NCBI GenBank assembly: GCA_030684835.1
Contig: JAUXWZ010000132.1
Coordinates: 43,361 to 107,360 of the forward strand
Direction: 5' to 3'
DNA: 64,000 nucleotides
Source: Beijerinckiaceae bacterium
GTDB taxonomy: Bacteria; Pseudomonadota; Alphaproteobacteria; Rhizobiales; Beijerinckiaceae
Part shown: positions 20,226-31,549 of the stretch, in pieces
Numbering within the stretch: position 1 is the first letter of the stretch
Layout: the number at the start of each line of letters is the position of its first letter
Translations under genes and position numbers: made by a program
Notes under the pieces: generated by a model
The model's input: the letters and a program-made list of their open reading frames with translations, nothing else
The model's database searches: none
What the model was told of the DNA's origin: nothing

Positions 20226-21284
20226 TCATCCTTCGAGCGTCTGCCCGGGCCTGATCACCGCAAACCGATCATGCGTTAAGCCATCGCGATCAAGCGCCGC
20301 GCGCAATTTTTGCGGCGGCTCTTCGAGAGGTTCGTCGGTGAGCTGAAACGTTCCCCAATGATGCGCCATGGCGCGGTCGGCGCCGACGATCTGCATGATC
20401 TGCACGGATTCTTCAGGGTCCACATGCTGATCGCGCATGAACCATCGCGGCGCATAGGCGCCAATCGGCAGGATCGCGAGCCGAAAGCGGCCGTATGTGT
20501 CTTTCATTTGTTTGAAAAACGCGCCGTCGCCGAACCCCGTGTCACCCACGTGATAGATGTTACCCGATGGGGTCTCGATGACGAACGCGGTCCAGAGCGC
20601 CATGCGGCGGTCGAGCAAGCCGCGCGCGGACCAGTGATAGCAAGGCACGAAATTGACGAAGACGCCGCGCCCCACTTCAATGCGCGCGCCCCAGTCATGC
20701 GCTTCCGCGCGAATCGCCGCATCGTAATCGCTCATGATCGCGTCGTTGCCGAGCGGCGTGAGAAAACGTTTCGCCTTGCCGCGCGCCAGCGTCGACAGCG
20801 TCGCCACATCGAGGTGGTCGTAATGATTATGCGTCACCAGCACGGCGTCGAGCGAAGGCAGATCATCCAACGCCATCCCGGGATCATTGACGCGTTTGGG
20901 GCCGGCAAAAGTGACCGGGCTCGCGCGGTCCGCCCATACCGGATCAATGAGCAGATTGACGCCATGGGTCTGGATAAGAACGCTCGCGTGTCCAACGTAG
21001 GACACCCGCAAGGCGTCGCCATCGACGCGGGGCGGCGGAACGTCGCGATGGGGCGAGGGGAACGACGCGGGCCACTCAGCACGCTCGCCGCCAAAATGCC
21101 ACGCGAGTAAATCCATGCGGGACTTGTCGCGCGTGTTGCCGCCAAGATGAAAGCGCAGCCCATCGAAATGGGTGCTTTCAGGCCCATCGTAATAAGGGTT
21201 GCGTTGCGAGCGGTAACCGGCGACGCCGAGCGCGGCGACAGGCAGTGCAACGAGAGATCCAAAAAGGGCGCGACGACGGTTCAT
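20226..21284 (-). CDS. MBL-fold metallo-hydrolase (NAPE-PLD-like), N-terminally anchored or exported
   Basis: [63 protein letters not shown]. Confidence 0.9.
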   Translation of the reverse strand: MNRRRALFGSLVALPVAALGVAGYRSQRNPYYDGPESTHFDGLRFHLGGNTRDKSRMDLLAWHFGGERAEWPASFPSPHRDVPPPRVDGDALRVSYVGHASVLIQTHGVNLLIDPVWADRASPVTFAGPKRVNDPGMALDDLPSLDAVLVTHNHYDHLDVATLSTLARGKAKRFLTPLGNDAIMSDYDAAIRAEAHDWGARIEVGRGVFVNFVPCYHWSARGLLDRRMALWTAFVIETPSGNIYHVGDTGFGDGAFFKQMKDTYGRFRLAILPIGAYAPRWFMRDQHVDPEESVQIMQIVGADRAMAHHWGTFQLTDEPLEEPPQKLRAALDRDGLTHDRFAVIRPGQTLEG

Positions 21285-21381
21285 GCGCAGCACATGTGGT
21301 GGGATAGGAACCCCGTCAAGTCCGCACGATTGCCGCAGAGCCGTCGGCTGCTATGTAAAGACCGGAGCGATGGGTCGAGAA

Positions 21382-21702
21382 ATGGCGTGGATTTATCTGT
21401 TACTGGCGGGATTGTTTGAGATCGTGTGGGCCGTTGGGCTCAAGTACACGGAGGGCTTCACGCGATTGTGGCCGACCGTGGTGACGATTGCAGCGATTGT
21501 TGTCAGCATGGGGCTATTGGGACTCGCGGTCAAAGACCTGCCCATCGGAACAGCCTACGCCATCTGGACGGGAATTGGCGCCGTCGGCGCCGCCATCCTC
21601 GGCATCGTCCTGTTCGCAGAACCCGCCACCGCGTTGCGCATCGCATCCATCGGATTGATTGTTGCGGGTGTTATCGGCCTTAAGCTCGCGACATCGTCCT
21701 AA
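21382..21702 (+). CDS. sugE: SMR family guanidinium/quaternary ammonium exporter (SugE/Gdx-like)
   Basis: [59 protein letters not shown]. Confidence 0.93.
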   Translation: MAWIYLLLAGLFEIVWAVGLKYTEGFTRLWPTVVTIAAIVVSMGLLGLAVKDLPIGTAYAIWTGIGAVGAAILGIVLFAEPATALRIASIGLIVAGVIGLKLATSS

Positions 21703-22286
21703 AGCAACGCGGCTTCGATGGCGGGCATAAGCCTGTCGCGCAAACCCTGTTCGCTGATCGGGCCAACGAACTTGTAGGCGATCGTGCCATCGCCCTTGAC
21801 GACGAAAGTTTCCGGCACGCCGTAAACGCCCCATTCCACACCGGCGCGCCCGCTGCGATCCACGCCGATGAGCGCATAGGGATTGCCCAGCCCCTTCAGG
21901 AACCGCAGCGACTGATCGGGCTCGTCCTTGTACGCGAGGCCGGCAATGCGCACGCCCCTGGATTTCAAGCCTTCATCCGCGGCGAGTTTCATCAGGTAGG
22001 GATGCTCGTCTCTGCACGGGCCACACCAGCTCGCGAAGATATTGACGACGGTGACGGAGCCCTTGCGCAAGTCCTCGCCGGTGAACCCGGGCAAGCCCGC
22101 CCCCGGCAATTCCGGCAGCGCGAATTGCGGCGCAGGACGACCGATGAGGGCAGACGGAAGCCGCTGCGTATCAGCGCCAAGTTGAACGTAGAACAACGCA
22201 GCGAGGCAAAGAAATGCGGCGAGCGGGATCAACGCAAAAAGCAGCTTGCGGCGCTGGCTTCGTTCGCCCTGCGTTGTCTCGCTCAT
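21699..22286 (-). CDS. ccmG: DsbE family thiol:disulfide interchange protein (CcmG)
   Basis: [46 protein letters not shown]. Confidence 0.94.
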   Translation of the reverse strand: MSETTQGERSQRRKLLFALIPLAAFLCLAALFYVQLGADTQRLPSALIGRPAPQFALPELPGAGLPGFTGEDLRKGSVTVVNIFASWCGPCRDEHPYLMKLAADEGLKSRGVRIAGLAYKDEPDQSLRFLKGLGNPYALIGVDRSGRAGVEWGVYGVPETFVVKGDGTIAYKFVGPISEQGLRDRLMPAIEAALL

Positions 22287-22435
22287 GGCGCGCTGTCCTC
22301 CTCGCGCCGGGGCAATTTGTCGAGCGCCTGACGAAGCCGTCGATAGTCGAGAAGCGTCCAGGCAATGAGTCCGCCAACCACGATCGCCGTCACGCCGTAA
22401 GACGCCAGTATGAAAGCAAAGTGCGGATCGCTCAT
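22283..22435 (-). CDS. ccmD: heme exporter protein CcmD
   Basis: MSDPHFAFILASYGVTAIVVGGLIAWTLLDYRRLRQAL between ccmC and ccmG. Confidence 0.88.
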   Translation of the reverse strand: MSDPHFAFILASYGVTAIVVGGLIAWTLLDYRRLRQALDKLPRREEDSAP

Positions 22436-22445
22436 GCGCGCGCGC

Positions 22446-23210
22446 TCACGACGCCTGCCGCACGATAGTCGCGCGCGGCGTGTGTTGCGCGCCGTCATCG
22501 GTGGCCAGAATCGCCATTCGACGCAAGCGCCTGCGCAGGATTTCGTTGCGCGTGCCCATCAGATGCAACGTGATGAAAAGGAACGTCATGCCCAAAGCCA
22601 TGACAAGCAATGGCCACAACATGGTCGGGTGAATCGTGGGCCCCGAAAGCCGAAACACGGACGCCGGCTGGTGCAGCGTATTCCACCAGTCCACCGAAAA
22701 CTTGATGATCGGCAGATTGATGACGCCGACCAGTGTGAGAATGGCTGCCGCGCGACCCGCTTTCGCCGGCTCCTCAACGGTGCGCCACAACGCGATCAAT
22801 CCCAGATAAATCAGAAAGAGGACAAGCACGGACGTCAGCCGTGCGTCCCAGACCCACCATGTGCCCCACATCGGCTTGCCCCACAGCGAGCCGGTAACCA
22901 GACACACAAACGTGAATGCGGCGCCCAACGGGGCGGCGGCCTTCTGCGCGGCGTCCGCTAACGGATGCCGCCACACAAGAGTGCCAAGCGCGGAAAGGGC
23001 CATCGTCGCGTAGCAGAACATGGCAAGCCACGCCGCGGGCACGTGGATGTACATGATCCGCACGGTATAGCCCTGCTGATAATCCGCAGGAGACATGAAA
23101 AAGGTCTGGTACAGCCCGACGGCAATGAGAATTGCGGCCAGTCCCGCCGTCCACGGAATGACGGCGGCGGCGAAGCGGAGGAAGTTGGCCGGGTTCGCGT
23201 AGCGCAGCAT
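22446..23210 (-). CDS. ccmC: heme ABC transporter permease CcmC
   Basis: GYTVRIMYIHVPAAWLAMFCY; GSLWGKPMWGTWWVWDARLTSVLVLFLIYLG. Confidence 0.95.
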   Translation of the reverse strand: MLRYANPANFLRFAAAVIPWTAGLAAILIAVGLYQTFFMSPADYQQGYTVRIMYIHVPAAWLAMFCYATMALSALGTLVWRHPLADAAQKAAAPLGAAFTFVCLVTGSLWGKPMWGTWWVWDARLTSVLVLFLIYLGLIALWRTVEEPAKAGRAAAILTLVGVINLPIIKFSVDWWNTLHQPASVFRLSGPTIHPTMLWPLLVMALGMTFLFITLHLMGTRNEILRRRLRRMAILATDDGAQHTPRATIVRQAS

Positions 23211-23289
23211 CGCATCGATTTAGGGCAAATTGCCTGCGAGAGGAAGCGCCACTGATACCGCTATTGGCCGCAGGCCAAGCGTTGCGCGA

Positions 23290-24276
23290 TCAGGCCTCGG
23301 ATTTTGGCGGGCGGGCAAGCAGCGAAACAACGGCTTCTTTCGCGGTCAGGCTACCCTCGAGCACAGCAGCAACCGCCTCCGCGATCGGCATTTCCACATC
23401 GCGCTCGCGCGCCATTTCCACCAGCGCGGAAGCCGTAAAGGCGCCTTCGGCCAGCTTCGCAGGCGCAGGCTCGCCCCGCCCAAGCGCGTGACCAAGCGCG
23501 AAATTGCGCGACTGAAGCGACCCGCAGGTGAGCACAAGATCGCCCAGCCCGGACAAACCCATCAAAGTTTCATCGCGGCCGCCCCAGGCGCGCGCGAAGC
23601 GGAGCAACTCGGCAAACCCGCGCGCGACAAGCGCAGCCTGCGCGCTGGCGCCAAGGCCGATTCCAGTCGCCACGCCGCACGCGATGGCCAGCACGTTCTT
23701 GGCCGCTCCGCCAATCTCGACGCCACGCAGGTCTGTGGAGTGATAAAGCCGGAAGGTGTTCGTCGCGAGCGCCGCGCCAAGTGTGCGCGCCAGCGTCTCG
23801 TCTTCAGCGGCGATGGTGACGGCGGTTGGCAGACCGCGCGCCACATCGTCGGCAAATGAGGGGCCGGACAAGCTCGCAACCGGATGGCCGGTCGCAGCTT
23901 CGCGAACCGCATCGCTCAAAAACGCATGCGTGCCCCGCTCCACGCCCTTGGCGCAGATCACCAGCGGAACACCGGGCGCGAGGGTGCGCGCAAGTTCGGC
24001 GGCGACGGCGCGGGTGGATTGCGCGGGCGCAACGAGGAGAATGGCGTCAACAAAAGTCAGAGCGGACAAATCGGAGGTCGGGGTCACGCCCGCCTCGATC
24101 GCCACGCCGGGCAGGCGTTTGGCGTTGGCGCCCGTCGAAACCATGTGCGCCGCCTGCGCCGGGTCCCGGGCCCACAGCACGACATCGCGGCCCGCGCGGG
24201 CCGCCACATTGGCCAGCGCCGTGCCCCATGCGCCCGCGCCAACGACGCCAATCTTCGCAAACACCGGTTCAGTCAT
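23290..24276 (-). CDS. gpsA: NAD(P)H-dependent glycerol-3-phosphate dehydrogenase
   Basis: [62 protein letters not shown]. Confidence 0.95.
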   Translation of the reverse strand: MTEPVFAKIGVVGAGAWGTALANVAARAGRDVVLWARDPAQAAHMVSTGANAKRLPGVAIEAGVTPTSDLSALTFVDAILLVAPAQSTRAVAAELARTLAPGVPLVICAKGVERGTHAFLSDAVREAATGHPVASLSGPSFADDVARGLPTAVTIAAEDETLARTLGAALATNTFRLYHSTDLRGVEIGGAAKNVLAIACGVATGIGLGASAQAALVARGFAELLRFARAWGGRDETLMGLSGLGDLVLTCGSLQSRNFALGHALGRGEPAPAKLAEGAFTASALVEMARERDVEMPIAEAVAAVLEGSLTAKEAVVSLLARPPKSEA

Positions 24277-24907
24277 TCGCCGCTCCCTGACGTGACTTCT
24301 GGGCGCCCAGCGGCGTATCGCCGCGCCACACGAGGTTGTCTCGCCGCGACCAAAAATCCTCGAAGTCGCGCAAGAAACGCGCGACGGCGTCCTGCGCTTC
24401 GATCACGACAATATCGTTCTCCTGCCGCTGCAAACCAGCGATGGAGAAATTGGCTGATCCCGTGCGCAGCACGCGGCGGTCCACCTGATACGCCTTGAGG
24501 TGCATGATGTGGTCGCCGCGTTTGACCCGCACCGAAATGCCCGGCGTACGCGCCAGCGCCATCAACCGCTCGGCCGCGCGCCCCGCCTGAGGCGGCTGAT
24601 CGGGATCGAGATAAAGCCGCACCCGCACGCCGCGTCTGGCGGCCGCCATCAGCGCATCCGTGACCGCGCCGTTGGTGAGCACATAGGCCGCCATGTCGAT
24701 ACTCACCCGCGCGCGGGCAATCATATCCGTATCGACCTGCTGCAGATTGTCCTTCGGGCCATAGAACATACGCACGCCTGCGATAATCCGCTCGCCGTCC
24801 AACGGACCTTTCGCCTGCGTCGGCGCGTAGCCGACAAACGCCGCGATGAGCCCAGCCCTCCAGGCCAGGGCGCGAAGCCGCGACGCGACGCGCAAAAGCA
24901 CGCTCAC
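24269..24907 (-). CDS. single-HKD phospholipase D-like / Nuc-type protein
   Basis: [32 protein letters not shown] (HxKxxxxD, GSxNF); overlaps both flanking genes. Confidence 0.85.
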   Translation of the reverse strand: MSVLLRVASRLRALAWRAGLIAAFVGYAPTQAKGPLDGERIIAGVRMFYGPKDNLQQVDTDMIARARVSIDMAAYVLTNGAVTDALMAAARRGVRVRLYLDPDQPPQAGRAAERLMALARTPGISVRVKRGDHIMHLKAYQVDRRVLRTGSANFSIAGLQRQENDIVVIEAQDAVARFLRDFEDFWSRRDNLVWRGDTPLGAQKSRQGAAND

Positions 24908-25962
24908 GCCTTGCCATGGTGCGCGCGGTCCGGGTTTTGGTCGAGCGGCCAGCGCGGACGCGGCGCAAAGTCGAATCCATCAGTCAGGCCCAGCCGCTGC
25001 CGCTCAATGCCTGTCCACGCGATCATCGCCCCATTGTCGGTGCAGAGCGCGGGCGGCGGCGTGATCAGCTTGAGGCCGGCCCCGGATGCAAAGCGCGACA
25101 GGCCGCGCCTTATGGCGTCGTTCGCGGCGACCCCGCCGGCCACCACGAGCGCGGACGGATAACCGACTTTCTCGCGAAAGACGCGCAAGCCCGCACGGCA
25201 ACGGTCCTCAATCACATCGACGATGGCGGCCTGAAACGACGCACAGAGATCGTCAACGTCGGTGTTTGTCAGGGGCGATGTGCGCTCAGCCGCCAGCCGC
25301 ACCGCAGTTTTGAGCCCCGAGAGAGAAAAGTCAGGCGCCGGTCGGCCATGCATGGGACGGGGCAGCGCGAACCGGGCGCCGTTTCCATGATGCGCGCGCA
25401 ACTCCACCTGCGGGCCGCCGGGATAAGGCAGGCCCAGCAGTTTCGCGACCTTGTCGAAAGCCTCGCCAACCGCGTCGTCCACCGTCGACCCGATGCGCAG
25501 GTAATCGTTGACGCCGCGCACGGCGACAAGCTGCGTGTGCCCGCCAGAGACCAGCAAAAGGAGATAGGGAAACTCGATATTGTCGGTCATTCGCGCCGTG
25601 AGCGCGTGCGCTTCCAGATGATTGACCGCTACAAATGGCTTCCTCGCGACCAGCGCCAGAGTCTTGCCCGCCGTCAGCCCGACCATGACCCCGCCAATCA
25701 ACCCCGGCCCCGCTGCGGCGGCGATCCCGTCGAGGTCTGCAAGCCTGACGTTGGCATTCCGCAGAGCCGCGCGCACGATGTCATCGAGACGCTCCACATG
25801 GGCCCGCGCCGCGATTTCCGGGACGACGCCGCCAAAGGGCGCGTGTTCGCTGATCTGACTGTAGATTTCGTTCGACAGAATCTCGCCGCCGCCGCCCGGC
25901 CGCAGGGCCACGACGGCCGCCGCCGTTTCATCGCAGGTGGTCTCGATTCCCAGAACGCGCAT
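24904..25962 (-). CDS. tsaD: tRNA threonylcarbamoyladenosine biosynthesis protein TsaD
   Basis: [53 protein letters not shown]; start inside the longer 26100 ORF. Confidence 0.95.
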   Translation of the reverse strand: MRVLGIETTCDETAAAVVALRPGGGGEILSNEIYSQISEHAPFGGVVPEIAARAHVERLDDIVRAALRNANVRLADLDGIAAAAGPGLIGGVMVGLTAGKTLALVARKPFVAVNHLEAHALTARMTDNIEFPYLLLLVSGGHTQLVAVRGVNDYLRIGSTVDDAVGEAFDKVAKLLGLPYPGGPQVELRAHHGNGARFALPRPMHGRPAPDFSLSGLKTAVRLAAERTSPLTNTDVDDLCASFQAAIVDVIEDRCRAGLRVFREKVGYPSALVVAGGVAANDAIRRGLSRFASGAGLKLITPPPALCTDNGAMIAWTGIERQRLGLTDGFDFAPRPRWPLDQNPDRAHHGKA

Positions 25963-26039
25963 GTGCAGCTTGTAGTCTTTCTCTACTTGGCGCGAAACCC
26001 TATAGTCCGGCCCCGCGATAAAGGACGCCCGAGGGCACG

Positions 26040-26978
26040 ATGGCCGAATATTGGTTGAGAATTGGCACACGTGGCAGCCCGCTGGCGCTGGCGCAGACAC
26101 GCCAAACCCGCAGATTGCTCGCTGCTGCGCACGGGATCGACGAGGAAGCCCTCGAGATCGTGGTGATTCGCACTACGGGCGACATGATCCAGGATCGGGC
26201 CCTCTCGGAGGCCGGCGGCAAAGGCCTGTTCACCAAGGAGCTGGACGCAGCGATGCTGGAGGGCCGCATCGACATCGCGGTCCATTCGTCCAAAGATTTG
26301 CCGACCCTCATGCCCGCAGGCATCGTCGTGGCGGGTTACCTTGCGCGTGAAGACGTGCGCGACGTGCTGATTTCCGCCGGTCCGCGCTCCATCGCCGACT
26401 TGCCCAGAGGCGCTAATGTTGGCACCGCCTCGCTGCGGCGCGGCGCGCAGGTGAGGCGCCTGCGCCCGGACGTGACGATTTCGCTCCTGCGCGGCAATGT
26501 CGAGACGCGGTTGAGGAAAGTGGAGGCGGGCGAGTTTGACGCCAGCCTTCTGGCGCTCGCCGGCCTCAAACGCCTCGGCCTCGCCGACCGCGCAGCGGCG
26601 ATCCTCGACGTGGACGATTTTCTCCCCGCCGTCGGCCAGGGAGCGGTGGCCGTCACGGCTCGCCCGGACGATGCGCGCACGCTTGATGCGCTCGCGCCGA
26701 TTCTCGATGCGGACACCGCCGATTGCGTGACGGCGGAGCGCGCTTTCCTGCGCGTGCTGGAAGGCTCCTGTCGGACGCCCATCGCCGGCCTTGCTCGTGT
26801 GAGCGGCGACCGGCTGTCCTTCAAGGGCATGATCCTGAAGCCCGACGGCTCGGACTGGCGCGAAGTGGCCGACGCAGCGCCGCGCGACCAAGCGCACGCG
26901 ATGGGCGAGCGCGCTGGCCAGGCCCTTAAGGACGTCACACCGCCGGGTTTTCTGCCGGTCGAACCCGCGCACGGCTGA
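26040..26978 (+). CDS. hemC: hydroxymethylbilane synthase
   Basis: [38 protein letters not shown]. Confidence 0.97.
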   Translation: MAEYWLRIGTRGSPLALAQTRQTRRLLAAAHGIDEEALEIVVIRTTGDMIQDRALSEAGGKGLFTKELDAAMLEGRIDIAVHSSKDLPTLMPAGIVVAGYLAREDVRDVLISAGPRSIADLPRGANVGTASLRRGAQVRRLRPDVTISLLRGNVETRLRKVEAGEFDASLLALAGLKRLGLADRAAAILDVDDFLPAVGQGAVAVTARPDDARTLDALAPILDADTADCVTAERAFLRVLEGSCRTPIAGLARVSGDRLSFKGMILKPDGSDWREVADAAPRDQAHAMGERAGQALKDVTPPGFLPVEPAHG

Positions 26979-27676
26979 TGCGCGTTCTCGTGCTGCGGCC
27001 CGATGACGAAGGAAAGCGCACGGCGGCGCGGCTCGCCGCGCTCGGTCATGAGGCGATTTCATCGCCGGTCATGGAAACCATGGCGACGAACGCGCCCGCG
27101 CCCGCAGGAGTCTTCGACGCCGTCATCGCCACAAGCGCACAGGCGTTTCGCTTCATAGACGCAGGCGCACTCGCGCCGTTCCTGCGCCTTCCGTTGCTGT
27201 GCGTTGGAGCCCGCACAGCGCAGGCCGCGCGCAAGACAGGCTTTGGCGACATCGTGATTGAAGCGCCAGACGCCGCCGCCCTGGCCGAAAGCATCGCGAG
27301 CCAGTCAAGCGCGCGACGCCTGCTTTACCTCGCGGGGCGTGATCGCAAGCCTGATCTCGAACAAGCCCTCGCCGCCGCCAATTTCATGATAGCGCCATGG
27401 GTCGTGTATGAGGCGCGCGCCCTCGAAGCCTTGCGCGAAGAGGCGATCCTGAGCCTGCGCGCAGGCAAGGTGGACGCGGTGTTGCACTTCTCGCGTCGCA
27501 GCGCGGTGATCTTCTGCGCATGCATTGTGAAAGCCGCGCTCCAGGACGAAGCGCGCGCGCTGTTGCACGTGGCGATTTCCGCGGACGCGGCCAAAGGACT
27601 TCAGCAGCTTGCCCCTGCGCGCGTGCGCATCGCCGCCGCGCCGGACGAAGCGCATATGCTTGATGAGCTTGGCTAG
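26978..27676 (+). CDS. hemD: uroporphyrinogen-III synthase
   Basis: [39 protein letters not shown] overlap with hemC. Confidence 0.9.
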   Translation: MRVLVLRPDDEGKRTAARLAALGHEAISSPVMETMATNAPAPAGVFDAVIATSAQAFRFIDAGALAPFLRLPLLCVGARTAQAARKTGFGDIVIEAPDAAALAESIASQSSARRLLYLAGRDRKPDLEQALAAANFMIAPWVVYEARALEALREEAILSLRAGKVDAVLHFSRRSAVIFCACIVKAALQDEARALLHVAISADAAKGLQQLAPARVRIAAAPDEAHMLDELG

Positions 27677-27790
27677 GCCGCACTGTTCGCGCTCGCGCAT
27701 TTCGGTTAGAAGTGGTGAGTCCGCGCCCGCCAGACGGCGCGACCCTACAGGTGGGAATAAGACGACCTCGCGTCGTCACAAGGAGGGAAC

Positions 27791-28837
27791 ATGACAAAAA
27801 GCAGCTTCCTGGCGACAAAGCGCACATTGCTTGCCTGCGCCGCCGGACTGGCCTTTGGAGCGCTTGCCGCGGCGCCCGCTCAGTCGCAAACGGACGAAGC
27901 AGCTTTCTACAAGGGCAAGAACATTCGCGTAATCGTGGGCTTCAGCCCCGGCGGCGGCTATGACGCCTACGCCCGCATGATGGCGCCCTACTTGGGCCAG
28001 CGCCTCGGCGCGAATATCGTCGTCGAAAACATGCCCGGCGCAGGCAGCATGACCGCCATGAACGCCCTCTACGCCGCCGAAGCGGATGGTTTGCGCATGA
28101 TGCTCGCCAACGGCACGGCTGCTGGCCTTTCGCAGATCATGGACTCGCCCGCCGCACGCTTCGATCTGGCGAATTATAGTCATCTTGGCACAGTCAGCGC
28201 GTCGCCGTGGGTGTGGCTCGTCCACAAGGACACACCGGAAAAGACGCCGGCCGATTTCATCAAGTCGGGCCGCCTCATCAACTGGTCGGCGACTGGCCCC
28301 ATCGACGGCCTCTCGGACGGCGCGCAAATCACCTGCGCCATCACGAAGCTGAATTGCAAGATCGTCATGGGCTACAAAGGCTCCAACGACGCAGGCCTCG
28401 CCATTACCCGCAAGGAGATGGACGCGGTGTTCGTGTCCGACACGTCCGCGAACAATTACGTGCGCTCGAACGACCTGCACGCCGTCGCCAACATGTCGCG
28501 CACCCGCTCGCGGTTTTTCCCCGACGTGCCCACCATCTATGAGGCCGTGAAGCTGACGCCCGACGATGAATGGCTGATGGATTTCCACGGCACGGTTCAG
28601 GATCTCGGCCGCATCTTGATCGCGCCGCCCAACATGGCGCCCGCGCGTCTGGCCTACCTTCGCGCCATGATCAAGGACACGCTCGCCGATCCGAAACTGA
28701 GATCGGAAGGCGAGAAGACGCAGCGCTACATCGACTTCATCGACGCCGACAAGACGATGCAGAACGTCAGGCGCGCCATCTCGGACATCACGCCCGCGCA
28801 AAAGAAGCGCGTGCAGATGATTCTCTCGGCAAAGTAA
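27791..28837 (+). CDS. tripartite tricarboxylate transporter (Bug/TctC) family substrate-binding protein
   Basis: Signal peptide; FYKGKNIRVIVGFSPGGGYDAYARMMAPYLGQRLGANIVVENMPGAGSMTAMNALY. Confidence 0.92.
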   Translation: MTKSSFLATKRTLLACAAGLAFGALAAAPAQSQTDEAAFYKGKNIRVIVGFSPGGGYDAYARMMAPYLGQRLGANIVVENMPGAGSMTAMNALYAAEADGLRMMLANGTAAGLSQIMDSPAARFDLANYSHLGTVSASPWVWLVHKDTPEKTPADFIKSGRLINWSATGPIDGLSDGAQITCAITKLNCKIVMGYKGSNDAGLAITRKEMDAVFVSDTSANNYVRSNDLHAVANMSRTRSRFFPDVPTIYEAVKLTPDDEWLMDFHGTVQDLGRILIAPPNMAPARLAYLRAMIKDTLADPKLRSEGEKTQRYIDFIDADKTMQNVRRAISDITPAQKKRVQMILSAK

Positions 28838-28854
28838 GCCGCTACAGAAATCAT

Positions 28855-28882
28855 CGCTGGCGCACGGGTTCGCGCGCCAGCG
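28855..28882 (+). terminator. terminator-like hairpin without T-tract
   Basis: CGCTGGCGC / GCGCCAGCG 9-bp perfect stem, 10-nt loop, just after the Bug gene. Confidence 0.45.
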
Positions 28883-28902
28883 AACAATGCTAGACCTCGC
28901 CC

Positions 28903-31161
28903 ATGAGCGCGGGGACAGAATCAGGCGAGTTGTTTGATCCGGCGACGGAGTGCGTCGCCGACGTTCTCGTACCCGTTGCAGTCGACACCGCCTATTCATA
29001 CCGCGTCCCCAAGGGCCTTAGCCTCGCGGCGGGCGACTTCGTTGAAGTTCCGCTCGGCAATCGCGAGGCGACAGGCGTCGTGTGGAGCGTGCGCAATGCG
29101 TCTGGCGGCAATCTCAAAAGCATCATCGCCAAGCGCGACCTGCCAACGCTGCGCCAGCCGCTGCGCGATTTCGTTGACTGGGTGGCCCGCTGGACCCTGA
29201 GCCCGCGCGGCATGGTGCTGCGCATGGGAATCCGCGCGCCCGATAGCGCAGGCCCCGAGCCAGTGCGCGTGGGCGTGCGTCTGGCGTCTGCGGCGCCGCA
29301 CGACATGCGCATGACGCCAGCCCGCGCACGCGCGCTGAAAGCGGCCGAAGGCGGTTTGTGCTTCTCAAAATCCGCCCTTGCGGAAAGCGCCGCATGTTCG
29401 GCGAGCGTCATTGATGGGTTGGTTGATGAAGGCGCGCTGGAGGCTGTGACCTTGCCGCCGGAGGCTGTCGCGCTGGCGCCAGACCTGCGGTTCATCACCC
29501 CCTCGTTCGAGCCCGATCAGGCGGAGGCGGCTCGGAGCCTGCGCGCAGCCGTCACGGACGGCGTTTACTCCTGCACCCTACTGGAAGGCGTCACCGGATC
29601 AGGCAAGACGGAAGTTTATTTCGAAGCCGTCGCAGCCGCCATCGAGACCGGCAAGCAGGCGCTGATTCTGATGCCGGAAATCGCTCTGACAGGCCAGTTT
29701 CTCGATCGCTTCGCCAAACGCTTTGGCGTGCGCCCCGCCGAATGGCATTCGGGCGTCTCGTCGCGGAAACGCGCGCGCATCTGGGCGGGCGTGGCGAGCG
29801 GCGAGGTGCAGGTGGTCGCTGGCGCACGCTCGGCATTATTTCTGCCATTCGCGCGGCCCGGCGTCATCATCGTCGATGAAGAACACGAAGGCGCCTACAA
29901 GCAGGAAGACGGCGTCTCCTACAACGCACGCGACATGGCGGTGGTGCGCGCGCGGCTTGAAAATTGCGCCTGCGTACTGGCCTCCGCCACGCCGTCCATT
30001 GAAACGCGCGTCAACGCAGAACAAGGCCGCTATCGCAGACTTCTTCTTTCCAACCGCTACGGCGGGCGCCAATTGCCCCATCTTCATTCCATCGACATGA
30101 AGGCGGCCGGCCCGGCGCGCGGCAAATGGATTTCGCCCCGCCTCGGCGCCATGATCGAACAGACATTGGAACGCGGCGAACAGGCGCTGCTGTTTCTTAA
30201 CCGTCGCGGCTATGCGCCACTCACGTTATGCAAGTCCTGCGGACATCGGTTTCAATGCCCGCAATGCACGGCGTGGCTCGTTGAACATCGCTTTCGCCGC
30301 GCGCTCGTCTGCCATCAATGTGGCCATGTGGAGCGCCGGCCAGACGCATGCCCGGAATGCGATGCGACAGATTCGCTCATCGCGTGCGGACCCGGCGTCG
30401 AGCGCCTCGCCGACGAGGCGAAGGAGCGTTTTCCCGACAAACGCATTCTTGTCCTCTCGTCCGATTTTCCCGGCGGGACCGAGCGCCTGAAGCAGGAGCT
30501 TGAAGAGGTTGCGCGCGGCGCGTTCGACATCGTCATCGGCACGCAACTCGTCGCCAAGGGCCACAATTTTCCCCAGCTCACCCTGGTCGGCGTTATCGAC
30601 GGAGACCTCGGCCTCGCGAGCGGTGATCCGCGCGCGGCGGAGCGCACGTTTCAAACCCTGCAACAGGTGACGGGACGCGCGGGACGCGGCGACCGGCCCG
30701 GCGTTGGCCTTATTCAGACTTTCCAGCCCGACCACCCGGTTATCCGTGCGCTTATTTCGGGCGACAGCGAACGATTCTATTCGGAAGAGACCGATCAACG
30801 TCGCCGCGCGGGCCTGCCGCCATTCGGCCGGCTCGCTGCGCTGATCGTCTCGGGCAAGGACCGCGCTTCAGCCGAAACGCACGCCCGCGCCATCGTACGC
30901 GCCGCCCACGCCCTGCCCGACAGCGACCGCTGGCGCCTCACAAGACCGGGCTCGCTTCCGCAGGACGGCGATCTCGTTATTCTTGGCCCCGCCGAGGCGC
31001 CCATAGCCGTGGTGCGTGCGCGTCACAGATTCCGCCTGCTCGTGCGCGCGCCCCGAAACACCGATTTGCAGGGCTTTCTGCGCGCAACGCTCGCGACCGC
31101 CCCGCCCGAACGCGGCGGCGTACGGGTCGACGTGGACGTTGATCCGATGAGCTTTCTTTAA
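28903..31161 (+). CDS. priA: primosomal protein N' (PriA helicase)
   Basis: LLEGVTGSGKTEVYFEAVA; DEEHEGAYKQED; zinc motif CKSCGHRFQCPQC..CHQCGHVERRPDACPEC; IGTQLVAKGHNFPQLTLVGVIDGD. Confidence 0.96.
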   Translation: MSAGTESGELFDPATECVADVLVPVAVDTAYSYRVPKGLSLAAGDFVEVPLGNREATGVVWSVRNASGGNLKSIIAKRDLPTLRQPLRDFVDWVARWTLSPRGMVLRMGIRAPDSAGPEPVRVGVRLASAAPHDMRMTPARARALKAAEGGLCFSKSALAESAACSASVIDGLVDEGALEAVTLPPEAVALAPDLRFITPSFEPDQAEAARSLRAAVTDGVYSCTLLEGVTGSGKTEVYFEAVAAAIETGKQALILMPEIALTGQFLDRFAKRFGVRPAEWHSGVSSRKRARIWAGVASGEVQVVAGARSALFLPFARPGVIIVDEEHEGAYKQEDGVSYNARDMAVVRARLENCACVLASATPSIETRVNAEQGRYRRLLLSNRYGGRQLPHLHSIDMKAAGPARGKWISPRLGAMIEQTLERGEQALLFLNRRGYAPLTLCKSCGHRFQCPQCTAWLVEHRFRRALVCHQCGHVERRPDACPECDATDSLIACGPGVERLADEAKERFPDKRILVLSSDFPGGTERLKQELEEVARGAFDIVIGTQLVAKGHNFPQLTLVGVIDGDLGLASGDPRAAERTFQTLQQVTGRAGRGDRPGVGLIQTFQPDHPVIRALISGDSERFYSEETDQRRRAGLPPFGRLAALIVSGKDRASAETHARAIVRAAHALPDSDRWRLTRPGSLPQDGDLVILGPAEAPIAVVRARHRFRLLVRAPRNTDLQGFLRATLATAPPERGGVRVDVDVDPMSFL

Positions 31162-31171
31162 ATACGCGCGC

Positions 31172-31549
31172 TCAACCGTCGGTCCGCTCGCGCCCGGCAG
31201 GCGCAATGCAAGGGCCCGGCTCGGGCGGCGTCGGGAAGAGCACGGGCGAAGCCTGGATGATGTAGCGCTGGCGCTCCTCGCGCAGCTCGCAATGATTCCA
31301 GGTCAGATTGAGTTCGGCGAGCTCTCGCTCAAGCTCGGCGCGCGAGGCGCTGACCGCCAGAACCTGCACGTCCGGCCGCACCTGCACCAGCGCCCACATG
31401 CGCCGAGGCTGGCGGGCTGCGTGAGGGCGCTTTTGCGACGGCGCGGGCGCGGCTGGCTCCGTCGCCGCTTTGCGACCGGGGAAGAGCAGCGACAACGCCG
31501 CCGCTCCAAGAAAGAACACGCCTGCCTTGCGACCAAGTTCCGCGCCCAT
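31172..31549 (-). CDS. hypothetical protein
   Basis: MGAELGRKAGVFFLGAAALSLLFPGRKAA...; antiparallel to priA end; no known family. Confidence 0.45.
   Translation of the reverse strand: MGAELGRKAGVFFLGAAALSLLFPGRKAATEPAAPAPSQKRPHAARQPRRMWALVQVRPDVQVLAVSASRAELERELAELNLTWNHCELREERQRYIIQASPVLFPTPPEPGPCIAPAGRERTDG

Noticed and set aside
21294-21381. Guanidine riboswitch (mini-ykkC/ykkC) expected upstream of sugE
   Set aside because: I could not find paired ACGR-loop hairpins or the ykkC core; a single GCACGATTGC is not sufficient
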